From assembly GCA_014218235.1 (NCBI GenBank), contig JACBKR010001264.1, forward strand, positions 1,240,001 to 1,304,000: a stretch of DNA of 64,000 bases, given 5' to 3'. Both the position numbers and the translations under genes were made by a program. The notes under the pieces were generated by a model, which did not search any database, was not told the DNA's origin, and was given only the letters and a program-made list of their open reading frames with translations. Shown piece after piece: positions 12,167-23,640 of this stretch (its first letter is position 1; each line of letters starts with the position of its first letter). The stretch is from Colocasia esculenta. Lineage: Eukaryota; Streptophyta; Magnoliopsida; Alismatales; Araceae.

Positions 12167-12933
12167 AGGAGAAAGGGGAAAGAGGGTGGGGGGGTTAAAC
12201 AGACATCTGATCGAACTGCTATGGATCCGGTCGGATCCATTACGGATCCGGCTCGAATCGTAACAACCCACTATGGGTCATCCCCCGGGAGGTGACCCGA
12301 CCACGGTGTGGTACGTGACGACATGATGAATCCTAATAAATATAAATATAGAAGAATATATTTTTACATAAATAGTAATTTAATAAAAAATCTTTATTTT
12401 ACGATTAAGAAAAGCAAATAGACAGCGCTCGTAGGTGGCACAATATCTACATACGTGTTCAAGATGCATTTATTTATGATATTTTTAAATAATAATTTAT
12501 AATAAATATTTATTAAAATATATCTAGTATTCTAATTCCGATATTTTTTATAAAATTATATTCAATTCTAACATATTTATCAAAAATATGCCTGAATAGC
12601 TTACACAAATGTATCGAAACTTATACAAATTTGTGTGCGCGCTTACAAATTCACGGAAGTTGTAAATATTTATTGAAAATTGTAGCATATTAAAAAGTGG
12701 ATATGTACTTTTGTAATTATATCAGAATTAAGTATATTTTAATAATTATTTATGAAGAGAAGGTTATTTTTAAAATGTCCCTTTCACCCAAAAATCCTTT
12801 TTTATGCCCACTTCCCGTAAAAAGCAGCTGCAGAAAACCCTGCCCGGTTGCCCGGTTGTATGTTCTTTTCACATAGTACTGAACAAGATCGGCGCTGTCT
12901 GCTCTCTTCCAAGTTCCAACTCCGTCGCAGTCG
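12167..12933. other. intergenic DNA upstream of the DnaJ gene
   Basis: From 12167 to 12330 there is a GC-rich patch with repeated GGATCC/GGATCCG words and a CCCGGGAGGTGACCCGACC segment, possibly the edge of the hAT element. From 12330 to 12760 the DNA is AT-rich with no coding signal. The last 150 bases before 12934 become GC-richer and are likely the promoter and 5' leader of the following gene. I see no convincing TATA box. Confidence 0.4.
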
Positions 12934-14247
12934 ATGAACCGAGGAAGCGCCGGAGGGGGAGGCGGCCGCCTGGAGGCGGCCTCCCTGCTGGACATGGCCA
13001 GGAAACTGCTCGACGCGCGCGACCTCTCGGGCAGCAAGACCTTCGCGGAGCGGGCCATGGAGGCGGACCCCCTCATCGACGGCGTCGACTGGATCTTGGC
13101 CACCGCTGACGTCCTCCTGGCGGCGCAGAGGCGCCGGATCAATAACCACGTCGACCTATACGCCATCCTTCAGATCGACCCCTCCTCCGGCCGCGGCACC
13201 TCCGAGGTGCGCCTCCAGTACAGCCGCCTCGCCCGCCTCCTCCACCCAAGACACCGGCAGAGCGCCCACGGTTTCCAGTCCTTCTCCATCTCAGCTGCCG
13301 CCGACGAGGCGTTCAAGCTCGTGTGCGACGCGTGGGCCGTCCTGTCCGATCCGGTGAAGAAGGACCTCTACGACAAGGAGATCGACATCGCCGGCGCTAC
13401 GCAGATGAGGCTCAACGGGGGCAGCGCTAGGAGTCAGGACGGCGGTAGCAGCGGTGGAAACAAGGCGTCCGTTGAAGCGGAGGTCGATCCTGGTCCGACT
13501 TTCTGGACGGCGTGCACGAGCTGCTTCAGAGTGTACCAGTACGCATGTGGATACGAGGGCCGGACTCTGATCTGCCAGAACTGCAGAAAGGCATTCCAGG
13601 CGACGGAGATGGCGTCTCCACCTCCCATCGTGCCGGGAACAGATACGTACTTCTGTGCGTGGGGTTTGTACCCACTAGGGTTCCCGGGAGGCCCCAATTT
13701 TGTCCCTTCCACTATGCTTAATTCTGCCAGTGAACCGGCAGTGGGAAATGGTTCGCTCGGCGAGCCGTCGAAGCAGAACTCCAGCTTTCCTGTGGTCAAG
13801 AGAGGGAGAGGCAGACCAAAGGGCAGCACGAATAAGAACGTTCGGCGTGTTGACGCCTCAGGGACGCCGGCAACTTCTGGAAAGTCGCCGAATAACACAA
13901 GGAACAAGATGATGGCAAAAAGGCCGAGGAAGCAAGTAGGCGACGCTGAAGGGAGTGGGATCACATTTGCTGGAGATGCAGAAATAAGTGCTGATCCAAG
14001 AAGCAGGGCCGGTGCTGAAATCAGAGAGGGCGTTGAGGCGGCGAAATCTTATGGAGGAAATAATATGGCGAGGGCTGGGTGTTCAAGGGCTGTTGACATC
14101 TCAGCAGAGGACTTGGATTTAAATTTTACGATCGACATCGATACTACAAACAGCATTCTTGACAGTTTGTCTACTCTTCCTTTCTTGAAGGATGACGACA
14201 TTGTGGTGTGCGGTAAGATTCCAGCTCATTTTAAAGGGAACGTATAA
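12934..14247 (+). CDS. J-domain (DnaJ-like) protein with zinc-ribbon-like and AT-hook motifs
   Basis: This encodes 437 residues in one uninterrupted exon. An N-terminal helical segment (about 15-66, with ARKLLDARDL and FAERAMEADP) is typical of the plant J-protein group whose members start with 'KAFAExA'. The J-domain spans about 74-149 (DLYAILQIDP ... AFKLVCDAWAVLSDPVKKDLYD). Its Hsp70-stimulating HPD tripeptide reads HPR (104-106), so co-chaperone activity may be altered or lost. A CX2C/CX2C pair (C194, C197, C214, C217) in the FWTACTSC...LICQNC context is the conserved zinc-ribbon-like motif of this group. KRGRGRPKG (289-297) is an AT-hook, suggesting DNA contact in the nucleus. The C-terminus ends with an acidic LNFTIDIDT region. 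The start codon is the first ATG of the frame, with strong GC-rich coding bias from there on. The frame is intact, and the gene lies alone among transposons. Confidence 0.9.
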   Translation: MNRGSAGGGGGRLEAASLLDMARKLLDARDLSGSKTFAERAMEADPLIDGVDWILATADVLLAAQRRRINNHVDLYAILQIDPSSGRGTSEVRLQYSRLARLLHPRHRQSAHGFQSFSISAAADEAFKLVCDAWAVLSDPVKKDLYDKEIDIAGATQMRLNGGSARSQDGGSSGGNKASVEAEVDPGPTFWTACTSCFRVYQYACGYEGRTLICQNCRKAFQATEMASPPPIVPGTDTYFCAWGLYPLGFPGGPNFVPSTMLNSASEPAVGNGSLGEPSKQNSSFPVVKRGRGRPKGSTNKNVRRVDASGTPATSGKSPNNTRNKMMAKRPRKQVGDAEGSGITFAGDAEISADPRSRAGAEIREGVEAAKSYGGNNMARAGCSRAVDISAEDLDLNFTIDIDTTNSILDSLSTLPFLKDDDIVVCGKIPAHFKGNV

Positions 14248-14835
14248 TCCATGGTCTTGCTATGTGTTCATTTCCCTGGGGGCTCTTCTGGATTGCATGT
14301 TGAAGAAAAGACTCCATATGCTATATGTAACCTATAGTCCGTAGCTGACCAACGATCTCAATTTTGTAATCTATTCTTGTTGTTTCAATGTGGAATTCCC
14401 GCTTTAGTTGGAGCATTAGTTTGAATGTTTTGTCGTTTTTTATGGTAACCTTTATTTACTGTTTGAACTTTGGAATATCGAGTCCATGATTAGTATGAAA
14501 TGAATGTGGAGGGCGGAGGTGAATGAGATGAAGAGGGTCTCATGGCCTAAATTATAATGTTTTATGCTCCGGCATGTATTAAATCCGTTGCAATAACAGT
14601 CTTCTTCCAATACATGAATGTAAAAATTCATAAACATAACTGCTATTAACCTCGATATGAGTATTGTTGCAACTAAATACCCATGAATTAATGAGAAAGA
14701 ATGCATATACATTTCTTTTGAACGATCACAGATGTAGCTCTTACCTATCTTAATCATAAATTTATTTGAGATTATGGACAAAATGCTACTTCTCCATGCA
14801 TGGAGGTTTTTTGAGCATTTGCATTCAATGTATAG
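14248..14835. other. 3' flank of the DnaJ gene
   Basis: This contains the 3' untranslated region, T-rich with several TTGTAAT-like and ATGAAATGAAT stretches that could serve polyadenylation. No clear AATAAA can be singled out. No other gene is visible up to the LINE insertion. Confidence 0.4.
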
Positions 14836-14847
14836 CTAGAATGAGAT

Positions 14848-15649
14848 CATCATCATCATCAGCCGCAGCAGAGCCTTATCCCATTATTTGGGGTCAGCTA
14901 CATGAATCCTTTTCTGCCAAAGATTTCTATCAAATGCTATAGTCATGTTTAAACTCAAGAAGTCCAAGTCCTTCCTAATAACATCACACCATCTCATTTT
15001 ATGCATTCCCCTACCTCTTTTACTAGCATCCACTAAAATTTGATCACATCTTTTAACCGGCGTCGAATTAGGGCGACAGTACACGTGTCCAAACCACCTA
15101 AGTCTATTTTCTCTCATTTTTCTATCAATTGGAGCTATCTCCAAATCCTCACGGTAGCGCTCATTCCTAATTTTATCTTTCTTAGTCTTACCACACACCC
15201 ATCTCAGCATTTTCATCTCTGCTACACATATTTTGTTAACGTGTTTCTTTCGCACTGCCCAACACTCGGTGCCATATATTAAAGGAGGCCTCACTGCCGT
15301 TCTATAAAACTTTCCTTTAAGTTTCACTGGTATACGACGATCGCAGAGGACTCCTGATGCACTTCTCCATTTTAGCCAGCCTGCCTTAATCCTGTGTGCC
15401 ACATCGTCATAAATCTCCCCATTCTCTTGGATGATAGATCCCAAGTATCGAAAGCTACTACTCTTAGAAATATCTTGTCCATCAATTGGAACCATATCTC
15501 TTTGAAGCACTTTTTGATTACTATAATTACAATACATAAACTCAGACTTACTCTTACTAATTTTAAAATCTTTAGACTCCAAAATATGTCTCCAACTTTC
15601 TAGCTTAACATTTAAATCATCAATACTCTCATCAATTAAGACAATATAA
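14848..15649 (-). mobile_element. 5'-truncated RTE-type LINE with target-site duplication
   Basis: This is the last 0.8 kb of a non-LTR retrotransposon on the minus strand. The open frame (15649 to 14884) starts immediately after the reverse transcriptase catalytic box (IVLIDES follows the lost FADD). It continues through the thumb/C-terminal part, with RYLGSIIQENG, WRSASGVLCDRRIP, RPPLIYGTECWAV, EMKMLRWVCG, RENRLRWFGHV and KRGRG motifs as in plant RTE elements. The 3' end is a (GAT)n-like tail at 14848-14862. Identical 12-bp duplications (CTAGAATGAGAT) lie at 14836-14847 and 15650-15661. Truncation at the 5' end is the normal result of incomplete reverse transcription. The frame itself is unbroken, so the insertion is fairly young. 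Confidence 0.9.
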
Positions 15650-15660
15650 CTAGAATGAGA

Positions 15661-15712
15661 TACTCGAAGTAATTGGGTTAATGAGATACTCGAAGTAATT
15701 GGGTTAATGAGC
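15661..15712 (+). repeat. 26-bp tandem duplication beside the LINE
   Basis: Two adjacent copies of a 26-base unit starting TACTCGAAGTAATTGGG differ only at the last base. The first copy abuts the LINE target duplication. Confidence 0.85.
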
Positions 15713-16596
15713 TACTGCTCCCACTCTTTTTCTTTACCTTCAACTGTGCATATCAAGGTGGCACGAATTGAGACTTTCAGGTTGAGGATGCGGGTGCAGA
15801 TGTTGCAGTCTTATCTTCCACAATGCTTTTATTTATTTATTTTATATTTTTTTTTTTTGTGTGGAGGGGGAGGGGGGGGGAGAACTTCTGGTGTCTCCTT
15901 TGTTTTCCTTTTCTTACTGCAAGAGTTTAATGGTATGAATCCTTCAACATTTCACCTACTAGTGAATGCACAATCTCTATATCTAACTTTGCATACAAAG
16001 TGTGAGAAAGGCATTCTGGTCTGGTCTTAGCATGCAAGAAGCGTTGCTCTATAGGGTATAGAGAATCATTCATCTTTATTCCTGTATGGCATTTCTGCAG
16101 GTGATATTTAGTCTGCTGGCAATGCGAGGAGACCAAGGGCACTCATCGTATAATTGTCTTAATCCTTGTGTTGGATCACATTTATTTTGGAGATTAGGAT
16201 GCTCGTTCTTTTAATCTGGTGCCTATGAAATGTTCTTACTTTTGTCATGGCCTAACTTCCTGGTGGAATTGGCAGTATTGCATTTTTCCAGCTTGAGATG
16301 TGCCTTCTAGTTTTTGGAACATGAGCATGGCTGTTAAGTGTAGACACAGACACCTGGTCGAATAAAGCAGATATCCAGAAACAAGGCATATGAATGCATA
16401 TGCCTGAATAAAATTAAGTAACCTAACGTTCACTATTGACGGAGCAAGGGATGTAGAATTTTAAGGGATAAAACATGGCAAATTTGTTACTGTCGGGGTT
16501 CTTATAAAATCTATATTCTGTTATGGACCAAACAGGTTTCTACGCATCTGAGACGTATCTGACATTGACATTGTCTATCGTTGACAAGGCCAATGC
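15713..16596. other. intergenic DNA
   Basis: This contains a T-run followed by a G-rich run (about 15846-15880) and otherwise unremarkable sequence. No coding domain is recognised on either strand. Confidence 0.4.
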
Positions 16597-16604
16597 GAAA
16601 TGAG

Positions 16605-16784
16605 AAAAGTTTATTGCACTTGTCCATTACATTTTAAGTGTAATGTGACTAGATAACAGTTCATGTGGCACCCCCTCACATGAGAGGTAATAAAGTGGCA
16701 ATCCAATTGTTGGATGTCACATATACTTGTTGCCTAGTTACATTGCACTTAAAGTGCAAAAGACAAGTGCAATAAGCCTTTCTA
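16605..16784. mobile_element. MITE with long terminal inverted repeats
   Basis: This is a 180-bp fold-back element. The two ends pair over nearly 50 bases with few mismatches: TTATTGCACTTGTC at the left equals the reverse complement of GACAAGTGCAATAA at the right, followed by a TTTAAGTG/CACTTAAA core. It is flanked by 8-bp direct repeats GAAATGAG (16597-16604 and 16785-16792). That length fits a hAT origin. No coding capacity. Confidence 0.75.
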
Positions 16785-16792
16785 GAAATGAG

Positions 16793-17819
16793 GAATTTCA
16801 AAAGGAAATGCAAGGTGTGTGCGGTGAGACACGGCACACTCAGTTGTCGCTTAGAGAAGGGACCTCCTCCCCTCCCAGCCCCCCCTAGGTGTGCACCAGG
16901 ACCACCTCATTTCAAAATTGTTGTTGAATCTAAAGTGCTGGAGATTTTGTCTTTTCCTATTTCCCCTCCGACTTGCCTTTCTGCTGGTGTGTTTGCTCTC
17001 ATTAGAGCATTTTATGATCTTAAAATTAAAGGAACCCTGTTTTGATCATGTACGATTATCTCCTCCAGCCAATAACATACATAGTCCATAGTCTTTATGT
17101 TTTCAGTTTCCGATTATTTTTTGGTTATTATTTCTGCATGACCAGTTTTTCAACATTTCTAACATAATTGTTGAGATATGCATACACCATTTTTTTCTTT
17201 AACTGTTGAATGGAGATTTTGTGAAAATATTCCATGGAACATTGCATTTGTATTGACAATTTGTAATTTTGTGTTTTGACTTTGCCACACTCAACTTATG
17301 TCCTGATGGTAGAAAAATCACCGTACAACCGCAATTTCTCACATGGAGAAATCTGATGACCTAATGGTTTCACGTTAGCTCTATGTTGTTAAAGGCCGCG
17401 CGAGGAGGCAACTCAAGGTCTCCACCGCCCCCCTCTCTCTCTTCAAAACAAAAACAAACGATGAAGAAATAAAGTAGTTGTCGGAGGAAATTAGGAAAAT
17501 AAGGAAAACATCCAAGATAATGATAGGTAAAGATATGGGAAACACTGATCACGTCTAGAGTCCAAAGACCAACTTGTATAAATCTATCATAGAAGTAGTG
17601 GTTCGTCTTAATCATCAAGAAGAAGAAATGTGTGTAATCATCTAAGAGGAAAGGGGCATTGGATTTTGTTAAAAGAGGTTAGTCACTTTGGAATGGTTAT
17701 GAAAAAATAGTATAACTACAAGTATGATCATTTTATATAGAGAACAGAGGCTAGTACGTAGGTGAATGAGGCAAAAAGCATGAGGTCAGATGAGGCCTTC
17801 TCTTTTTCCCTTGAATATA
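16793..17819. other. intergenic DNA
   Basis: No gene is recognised. A GC-rich patch with a C-run lies at 16855-16895, and a CT-rich patch near 17420-17450. The last bases (ATATA, 17815-17819) are the target duplication of the following Gypsy element. Confidence 0.4.
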
Positions 17820-19564
17820 TGTTGTGCCAGATTTTTGTCTGGCTTCCCACAGAGAAAAAAAAAGAAGAACGAATAGAATAACTAAAAACAAACAAATACA
17901 CAATACAAGTGGAGAGGGGAGACTTCACCTCCGCCCCAGCCGCCTGGGTTGGGGGCCCCTGCTTGGATTGGCCGTGTCACCCCCTCCAGTCGCTGCCGCC
18001 TGCACCTCTTCTGTCGTCACTCCTACTGGGCTCTCCACAGGGAGCAGGGGAAGAAAGGGGGAGCAGGGGAGGAAGGGGAGCTGCCGATGGCCCCTACTAC
18101 ACCGCCGTCGGCCCCCCATTGCGCGGCCGGCCCCGATTGCCCCACCGCGGGCCTTGCCGCCGCTGCCGCTGGTCCGCACCGCCGTGTCACCCCTGCTGCA
18201 CCGCCGCCGCTGCTGCTAGTCCGCACCGCCGCGCCACCGCTGCTGCACCGCCGTCGCTGCCACTGGTCCGCACCGCCGCGCCACCGCTGCTGCTAGCCCC
18301 TGGATGGGCCGCCGTCAGGAAGGGAGAAGGAGGAAGGAGGCCGCGCCCCCTCCTTCCCCTGCTCTGTCTCGCGCAGAGACAGACCAGGAAAGGGCCAGAC
18401 AAAAAAAGGAAAGAAAAAAATAGAAAGAAGAAGAAAATAACAGGGGCTAAAGCACAAATTGTCAAGTAAATTTCCCGATAAAATTTCATAAACCCCCTGT
18501 GGGGTGCGCAGGCCTCCAGGGGGAGATACACATATGTTCCGGCCATAGTTCCTCCTCTTTCCATTATATAAGGAGGGGGGGGGCGCCCAAGCCAAAGGGG
18601 GATTTTTTGAAGCTTGAACACAGAGCAAGGCTCTGAAGAAGACTGCAAGACGATCTAGGAAAAGGGTCTGCAAAGCAGCGCTAAAGAATATGTGCAAGGT
18701 ACAATTTTAATTTTCTCAAGTCTTAAGCAAGGTCTATTGGGCTTCCCTTATTGGGCCTCCCTCGCTATTGGGCTGGACTTGTATCTTTTATGCAATGACT
18801 TAATGAATGACCATCACGTTCATGATGTTTAATGGGCCTACTTGCTTATTGGGCCAGCATTGATGCATCTTTATATGTGATCATGTTAATGGTTTATTGG
18901 GCCAATTTTACAATTTTAATCATGTTCAATAAAGTATAATCACATACCATGTCACGTTTATTTCAAACCCGGCACCACTTGATTTCTTAATCAAAATCAA
19001 CTAATTTTTCAACGAACTTTAATAAAATATTTTCCAAACATTATTTTTTAATTTATCATAACTTAAAAATAACAAACAAGTCATGTCTCATGCCATTTTG
19101 ATCCACCTTAAGTTAATCTCTCTTTAATCAAATAAATAAATAAAAATATTAATTTAATCCACATAATTATAATTTAAATAAATAAATAACGAAAATACTT
19201 AAATAAATGAAATCAATGGTTTTAAAATACCCAAAAATGAGAAAAGAAATTAAAATATCAATAAAATGAAATAAATATCAGAAAATTCTAAAAAATAGAT
19301 TGCATGCTTGTAACTTTGTTTTCTTTCATGTACAATTCATTTCATCCAATTGTGAGTCATGCTCTTCTATTTCACAGGGGTTGTCTGATGGTTAATCAAG
19401 GGTGTTCAGTCTTTATGCGGATATAATTATACTAACTGAGGTTAGTGGGGGAGGTCAAACGAACTAAAAAGACCATGTCCATGTAAATAAATAAAAAGCT
19501 AAATAAATCAAATCCAAAGATAAATCTATTTTTTTATAAAAAAAAGTTTAAAATGGTTCTCACA
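17820..19564 (+). repeat. 5' LTR of the Tat/Ogre-like element
   Basis: This LTR is 1745 bp. It holds a very GC-rich block (about 17930-18370, repeating CCGCCGC and CTGCTGCACCGCC), a TATA-like TATATAAG at 18565-18572, and an AT-rich 3' half of AAATAAATAAA words. The leading ORFs in the GC-rich block overlap in all frames and are not genes. It aligns throughout with 41326-43095. Confidence 0.85.
18565..18572 (+). promoter_or_regulatory. TATA box of the Gypsy LTR
   Basis: TATATAAG follows a pyrimidine-rich stretch and precedes a G-run. The same box is at 42079-42086 in the other LTR, where the surrounding bases are also conserved. The position fits the U3/R boundary. Confidence 0.55.
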
Positions 19565-19568
19565 GAGA

Positions 19569-19586
19569 TGGCGACTCTGCTGGGGA
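19569..19586 (+). other. primer binding site of the Tat/Ogre-like element
   Basis: TGGCGACTCTGCTGGGGA begins five bases after the LTR. A TGGCGACTC-type PBS, attributed to tRNA-Arg, is known from Ogre and related plant Gypsy elements; I recall this rather than having checked it against a tRNA set. Confidence 0.6.
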
Positions 19587-21262
19587 CCTCCCTTCCCTTC
19601 ATCTCTCCATCAGACAACACCCTAACAATAAAATGTACTCACATTATAATTTTTGTGTAGGTCATAACTCTGCGATGGCGGCTGCAGCTCACACTCCGAG
19701 TGTGTTCTTTAGCCCACTTGTGGTCTAGGACCACATAAGGAACGGCTATCTCACAACACCAACTAGGTTTGGAGATTTCTCTCCGGTGGTGGAGTCTCCA
19801 TACTTCCTCGGCATGATACCAGCTATGCTACCAACTACTGCCAAGGCCCACGAAGCAAAACAAGCAAAAGAAGAGCCTCAAGCTCAGGAGGCCAACTTGA
19901 TACAAATTTTTGCAACCTATGCCATCAACTTTGTTGATACTCCAACTACTAGAAAGAACAGAAGGCGCAAGCCTAAGATAAAGCCACTACACGTGGCATT
20001 TCAAATTCTAGCAACACTGTCTGAGTTGGCGATCTCTGGATCCGCCTGGACGGGAGTGAGACCTTAATGATACCGGAGCGAATGTAGCTACCGTACTGGT
20101 AAAGAACAGCTTCGGCATACTGCCTAAAGTACGGCAAGACAAGCCGAGTTCCAAGGTGAAAAATGTGAAGAAGCAATGAACGAAAGCTAAAACCAAGAAC
20201 AATCAATTTGACAAAACTAGCTTCAAAAAATACAAAGCCAATGTTAAAAATGATGAGATATTACCCGCCTTGTGTTAAACGGTGTGGGTTACTAAAGAAA
20301 AAGCCCAAGAACTCTGAAGGACAAGGGCCCTAGAATCTCTTGTAGGGCGGAAAAATGCAAGAGCCGTCATGAAGCAGGACCCTGCAAAGTGGCAAACTTT
20401 CAAGAGAAGAAGTGTCCCAAACAGACAAAAGAAACTTTCCTAAAAGTCTTGGACCAAAGAATGCACTTCTTCTTTGTCTGTTGATCCACGAAGGGGATCT
20501 AAAAGGAAGGGGTATATCAAGAAAGAAAACAAGCAAGTCCAGAGACAGGGCAAAATTTCAAGTCAGAAGAACATAAGAGGGATGATGATATCCTAGGAAA
20601 TCAGTTTTCCAACGCCTGGGTGCCACTGTATGCTCTAGGCAAAAGAAAAGAAGAACGGTGCAGATCACCGAGGAAGGAATGCGAGTGTATACTTGCTATG
20701 CTTCCAACATCAACAATCTACCCCCGGTAGATGACATATCTAAAAATCTAAATATTGGCATACGTCATGGAATAACAACTAGGGGTCAGGCACGTGCTCT
20801 GTTGGAAAGAATCAATAACGAGGTAGAATCCCTACCTCCTGATGACGATGTGGCAGCTACAGATGTCGTCGGCACCTCCAACCCCACTATACTGCCAGAA
20901 CAAAGACAATTTTCTGAAGGGATACACATGGGGGCAACCTTATCGTAAACCCTAGAAATGGTAATACAAGAAAATCAAAGGTTGAGGCACTACTCGAAAG
21001 CCTTATGCAAAAGTTGGGGACAACTCTATCCTCACAATAACAGCAGCCATTGCCATCACCACAGTTGCCGCAACCTCAACAGGCTACATTGCCTACAACG
21101 ACACCAGCCTTGGGAAATTTGCCGCCAGATACTCCATGCACAGAACCTCTGGCCGAACAACCAATTGAAAATTCAAATTCAAGCCACGGGGAAACCCAAG
21201 AAGTGCATGTCACAAAATAAAGGCATGATGCACCACAATTAAATACTTCATTTGAGGGAACA
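19587..21262 (+). other. long leader / pre-gag region of the Tat/Ogre-like element
   Basis: This region carries several short open frames (19786-20067, 20658-20948, 20958-21242) with coding-like composition but no family I recognise. Ogre elements carry an extra ORF of unknown function ahead of gag, and these may be its broken remains. The segment from 21035 to 21180 is rich in Gln, His and Pro codons, as gag N-termini often are. Confidence 0.4.
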
Positions 21263-22030
21263 ATGGTCTCTCAGAGGGCCATGATTGAACAAATAATTGA
21301 AGCAAAGATGGTTGAGCAGAATGAGGGGTCTGCCACCTATGACTTATATAGGGTACCATACCCCGTACACCATCTTTTCAAAAAACTCCCAGCAGAACAC
21401 CCAAAGGTCCCTAAATTCTCAAAATTCAATGGGGATGGGTCACCTCATGAACATATAGCTCATTACATGAGCATCATGGGAGAACTGGCAACTGAAGAGT
21501 CATACCTTTTGAGGTACTTTTCAACATCACTCATTGGGCCAGCCTTTCAATGGTATGCCCGACTGAAGCCCAACTCAATAGTTGGTTTGGAAGATATGCA
21601 AAGGAAATTCTTTGAACACTTCAGAGTGACAGAAAGAAGAGTCACTTTAGCAGAACTCATATCCTTAAAGCAAAATAAAAATGAGTCTGCTCTGGACTTC
21701 ATCAAAAGATGGCCCATGCTAGGTCCCAATGAAAACTAAGCACAAATGGCGCAGGCTGGATAGCTAGATGAGCTGTCCAGAGTTGCTGATATCACTCCCG
21801 AGGGAGTGGAAGGTGCTATTCGGGCAACATTCCACCATGAGCAAGAAGAAGCTAGCTGGACCCTGGTGAATACAAACAAGAGGCCAGCATCTAAGAAACT
21901 CCAAAAGAAATAACAACCTAGAAAGTCATACCTCGGTGGCGTCGCCCCACCTAAGGAAACAACAAAAGAAACAATCCTCCATGAATTGGCAGTCTTGAGA
22001 AAGAAAAAAAAAATCAAAAGAAGAATGAGA
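21263..22030 (+). pseudogene. gag: Gypsy gag relic
   Basis: The clear part (21263-21739, 158 residues) contains the Retrotrans_gag core: PKFSKFNGDGSPHEHIAHY, then the AFQWYARLKPNSI region, then FFEHF and LISLKQNKNESALDFIKRW. After a stop at 21737 the frame shifts but similarity to the gag C-terminus continues to about 22030 (ITPEGVEGAIRATFHHEQEE). The zinc knuckle cannot be found. Gag forms the particle around element RNA. Stops and a frameshift make it non-functional. Confidence 0.8.
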
Positions 22031-22339
22031 AGAGGAAGAATCTACTGTTGAAATAAATAAGCCAAATGAGAAACCATCTCAAACACCAATTAAGGAGGGG
22101 GAAAAAGGTTTGGTACCCCTCGGAGCTGAACAAATTTCTCTAGGGAAAAAAATGAGAGCAGGAAATGGGCGACAATGCCGCAATCCTCCCTCCACCACAG
22201 CCATGCAAGGGTTTAGCAAAAATGATGCCCCCTTAACAAGACAAACATAGGCAAAGGAATAATGAGGGCATCTCCAAAAAGAAAAGGAAAAATCACCGTC
22301 AACAAAGAAACAACAAAAACATTAAAGCTCAGCATGCAG

Positions 22340-23130
22340 TTGAAGGATCCTGAGTGAAGGCCATTATAGCTGCATAGGCCCATTGTCAAGCTTGGAACTA
22401 ATGTCATCAGCCAAGTAATAGAAGTGGCATACCACTGCCATTAAATCATATACAAACGACAATCCACAGGAGGTCCACACACTGGAGCCTCTAAAATTCT
22501 TTTGTGGCCTACCATGTTGAAGGACAACCAATAGTGTTCTATAAAAGGATGTCTGTACCCAAACAACCTCCAAATGATTTTGGCTAAAAGATGCCACTAT
22601 TAAGTTGAAGGAAATGACCGAAGATCTAAAAGACATGCCAGAGCATATAAAGGCAATATGTCGGAAGCAAAATATTCAAGTTCAAAGTCGAACGAGAGCC
22701 AAGCTATATCAAACAATGTGGTACCTTACCAATGTCACGGGACAACCACCATTCCCCCACAACGACACAAGAGGTCTCGGATGGGAGACACAGGAAGGTC
22801 CCACAGTTCACTATGTTGCAAATATCGTTAGCATAAAGCTTCCAATAATTGAAACAAGGATGGGTGAGAATGACACCCAGATGGATGATGATTTCTCCAC
22901 AGATGAAATAAGGGTTGTTCAAAGCCCCAAATAAAATTCAAGAAAAGGCTTATCCTTCCGAGAGCAAGAATGGAAGGTATCACCTTACATAAACTGACAA
23001 AGAAAGGAGCCCCATTCATATGGGACGATGAATGTCAGAAAGTTCTTGACAAAATCAATATTTGCTCAATCCTCCTATGCTAGGGGCACCTATCAAGGGC
23101 AAGCCTTTAATTGTGGCCATGTGTGCATCA
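22340..23130 (+). pseudogene. pol: Gypsy pol remains: protease/linker to end of reverse transcriptase
   Basis: An open stretch (22605-22934) is of uncertain domain. After it, 22960-23060 reads HKLTKKGAPFIWDDECQ, the connection segment at the end of Gypsy reverse transcriptase. Then 23065-23130 reads PPMLGAPIKGKPLIV, the first strand of the adjoining RNase H. The catalytic YxDD region of reverse transcriptase is absent, so a deletion has removed the core. Multiple frame changes occur. Confidence 0.6.
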
Positions 23131-23289
23131 CTGGGTGTATTACTAGCTTTAAAATGAAAAAAGGGGGGCAGTGCATGGCAGAGTGCTTAACAACTCATCC
23201 AATGCCAGAAGACTCCCCTCTGAATACAGAATTGATTGATGAGGAGGTGCTCCCTGCTCAAAAAACTTATGAAGCATAAGAAACTCAAC

Positions 23290-23620
23290 TTGAATATTGA
23301 TAATTATATTTTGATGGGGCTGCACGGGCTTCCTTGAAGGCTGATGGCACATCAACAAATATGGCAGGGGTAGGAATGATCTTCGTAACCCAGAAAAAAG
23401 GACATTGCATTATTCATGTGCTTTAATGGAATCCCTCGCAAATAATGAAGCAGAATATGAAGCCCTCATAGTTGGCTTGGAAATCGCCTAGAAATAGGCA
23501 TAAGATGTATTGAGTATTTGGCGACTCGTTGTTGGTCGTCAGACAAATGTTGGACATTTTTGAAGTCCAACAAGAAGAATTGAAAGCCTATTTTGAGGCA
23601 ACTACAAAACTCCTACAAGA
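23290..23620 (+). pseudogene. additional RNase H domain (Tat-type)
   Basis: This contains the three acidic stations of an RNase H fold in order: YFDGAAR near 23310, NNEAEYEALI near 23440, and, after a frameshift, a D-S-LLVVRQ-like segment near 23525. The glycine-rich GVGMIFV follows the first station. A second RNase H domain placed after the RT-linked one is characteristic of Tat-lineage Gypsy elements and removes RNA from RNA-DNA hybrids. At least one frameshift disables it. Confidence 0.65.
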
Positions 23621-23640
23621 TGTTCTCCTTTTTTCCTGGT

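Noticed and set aside
13434..13964. 176-residue minus-strand ORF
   Set aside because: It is a shadow of the DnaJ-like coding exon on the other strand, with no domain of its own.
17824..18697. Overlapping ORFs on both strands in GC-rich DNA (also 41386-42216)
   Set aside because: The same block occurs in both LTRs of one element. Frames are not preserved between the copies, and the composition is a CCG/CTG-like repeat.
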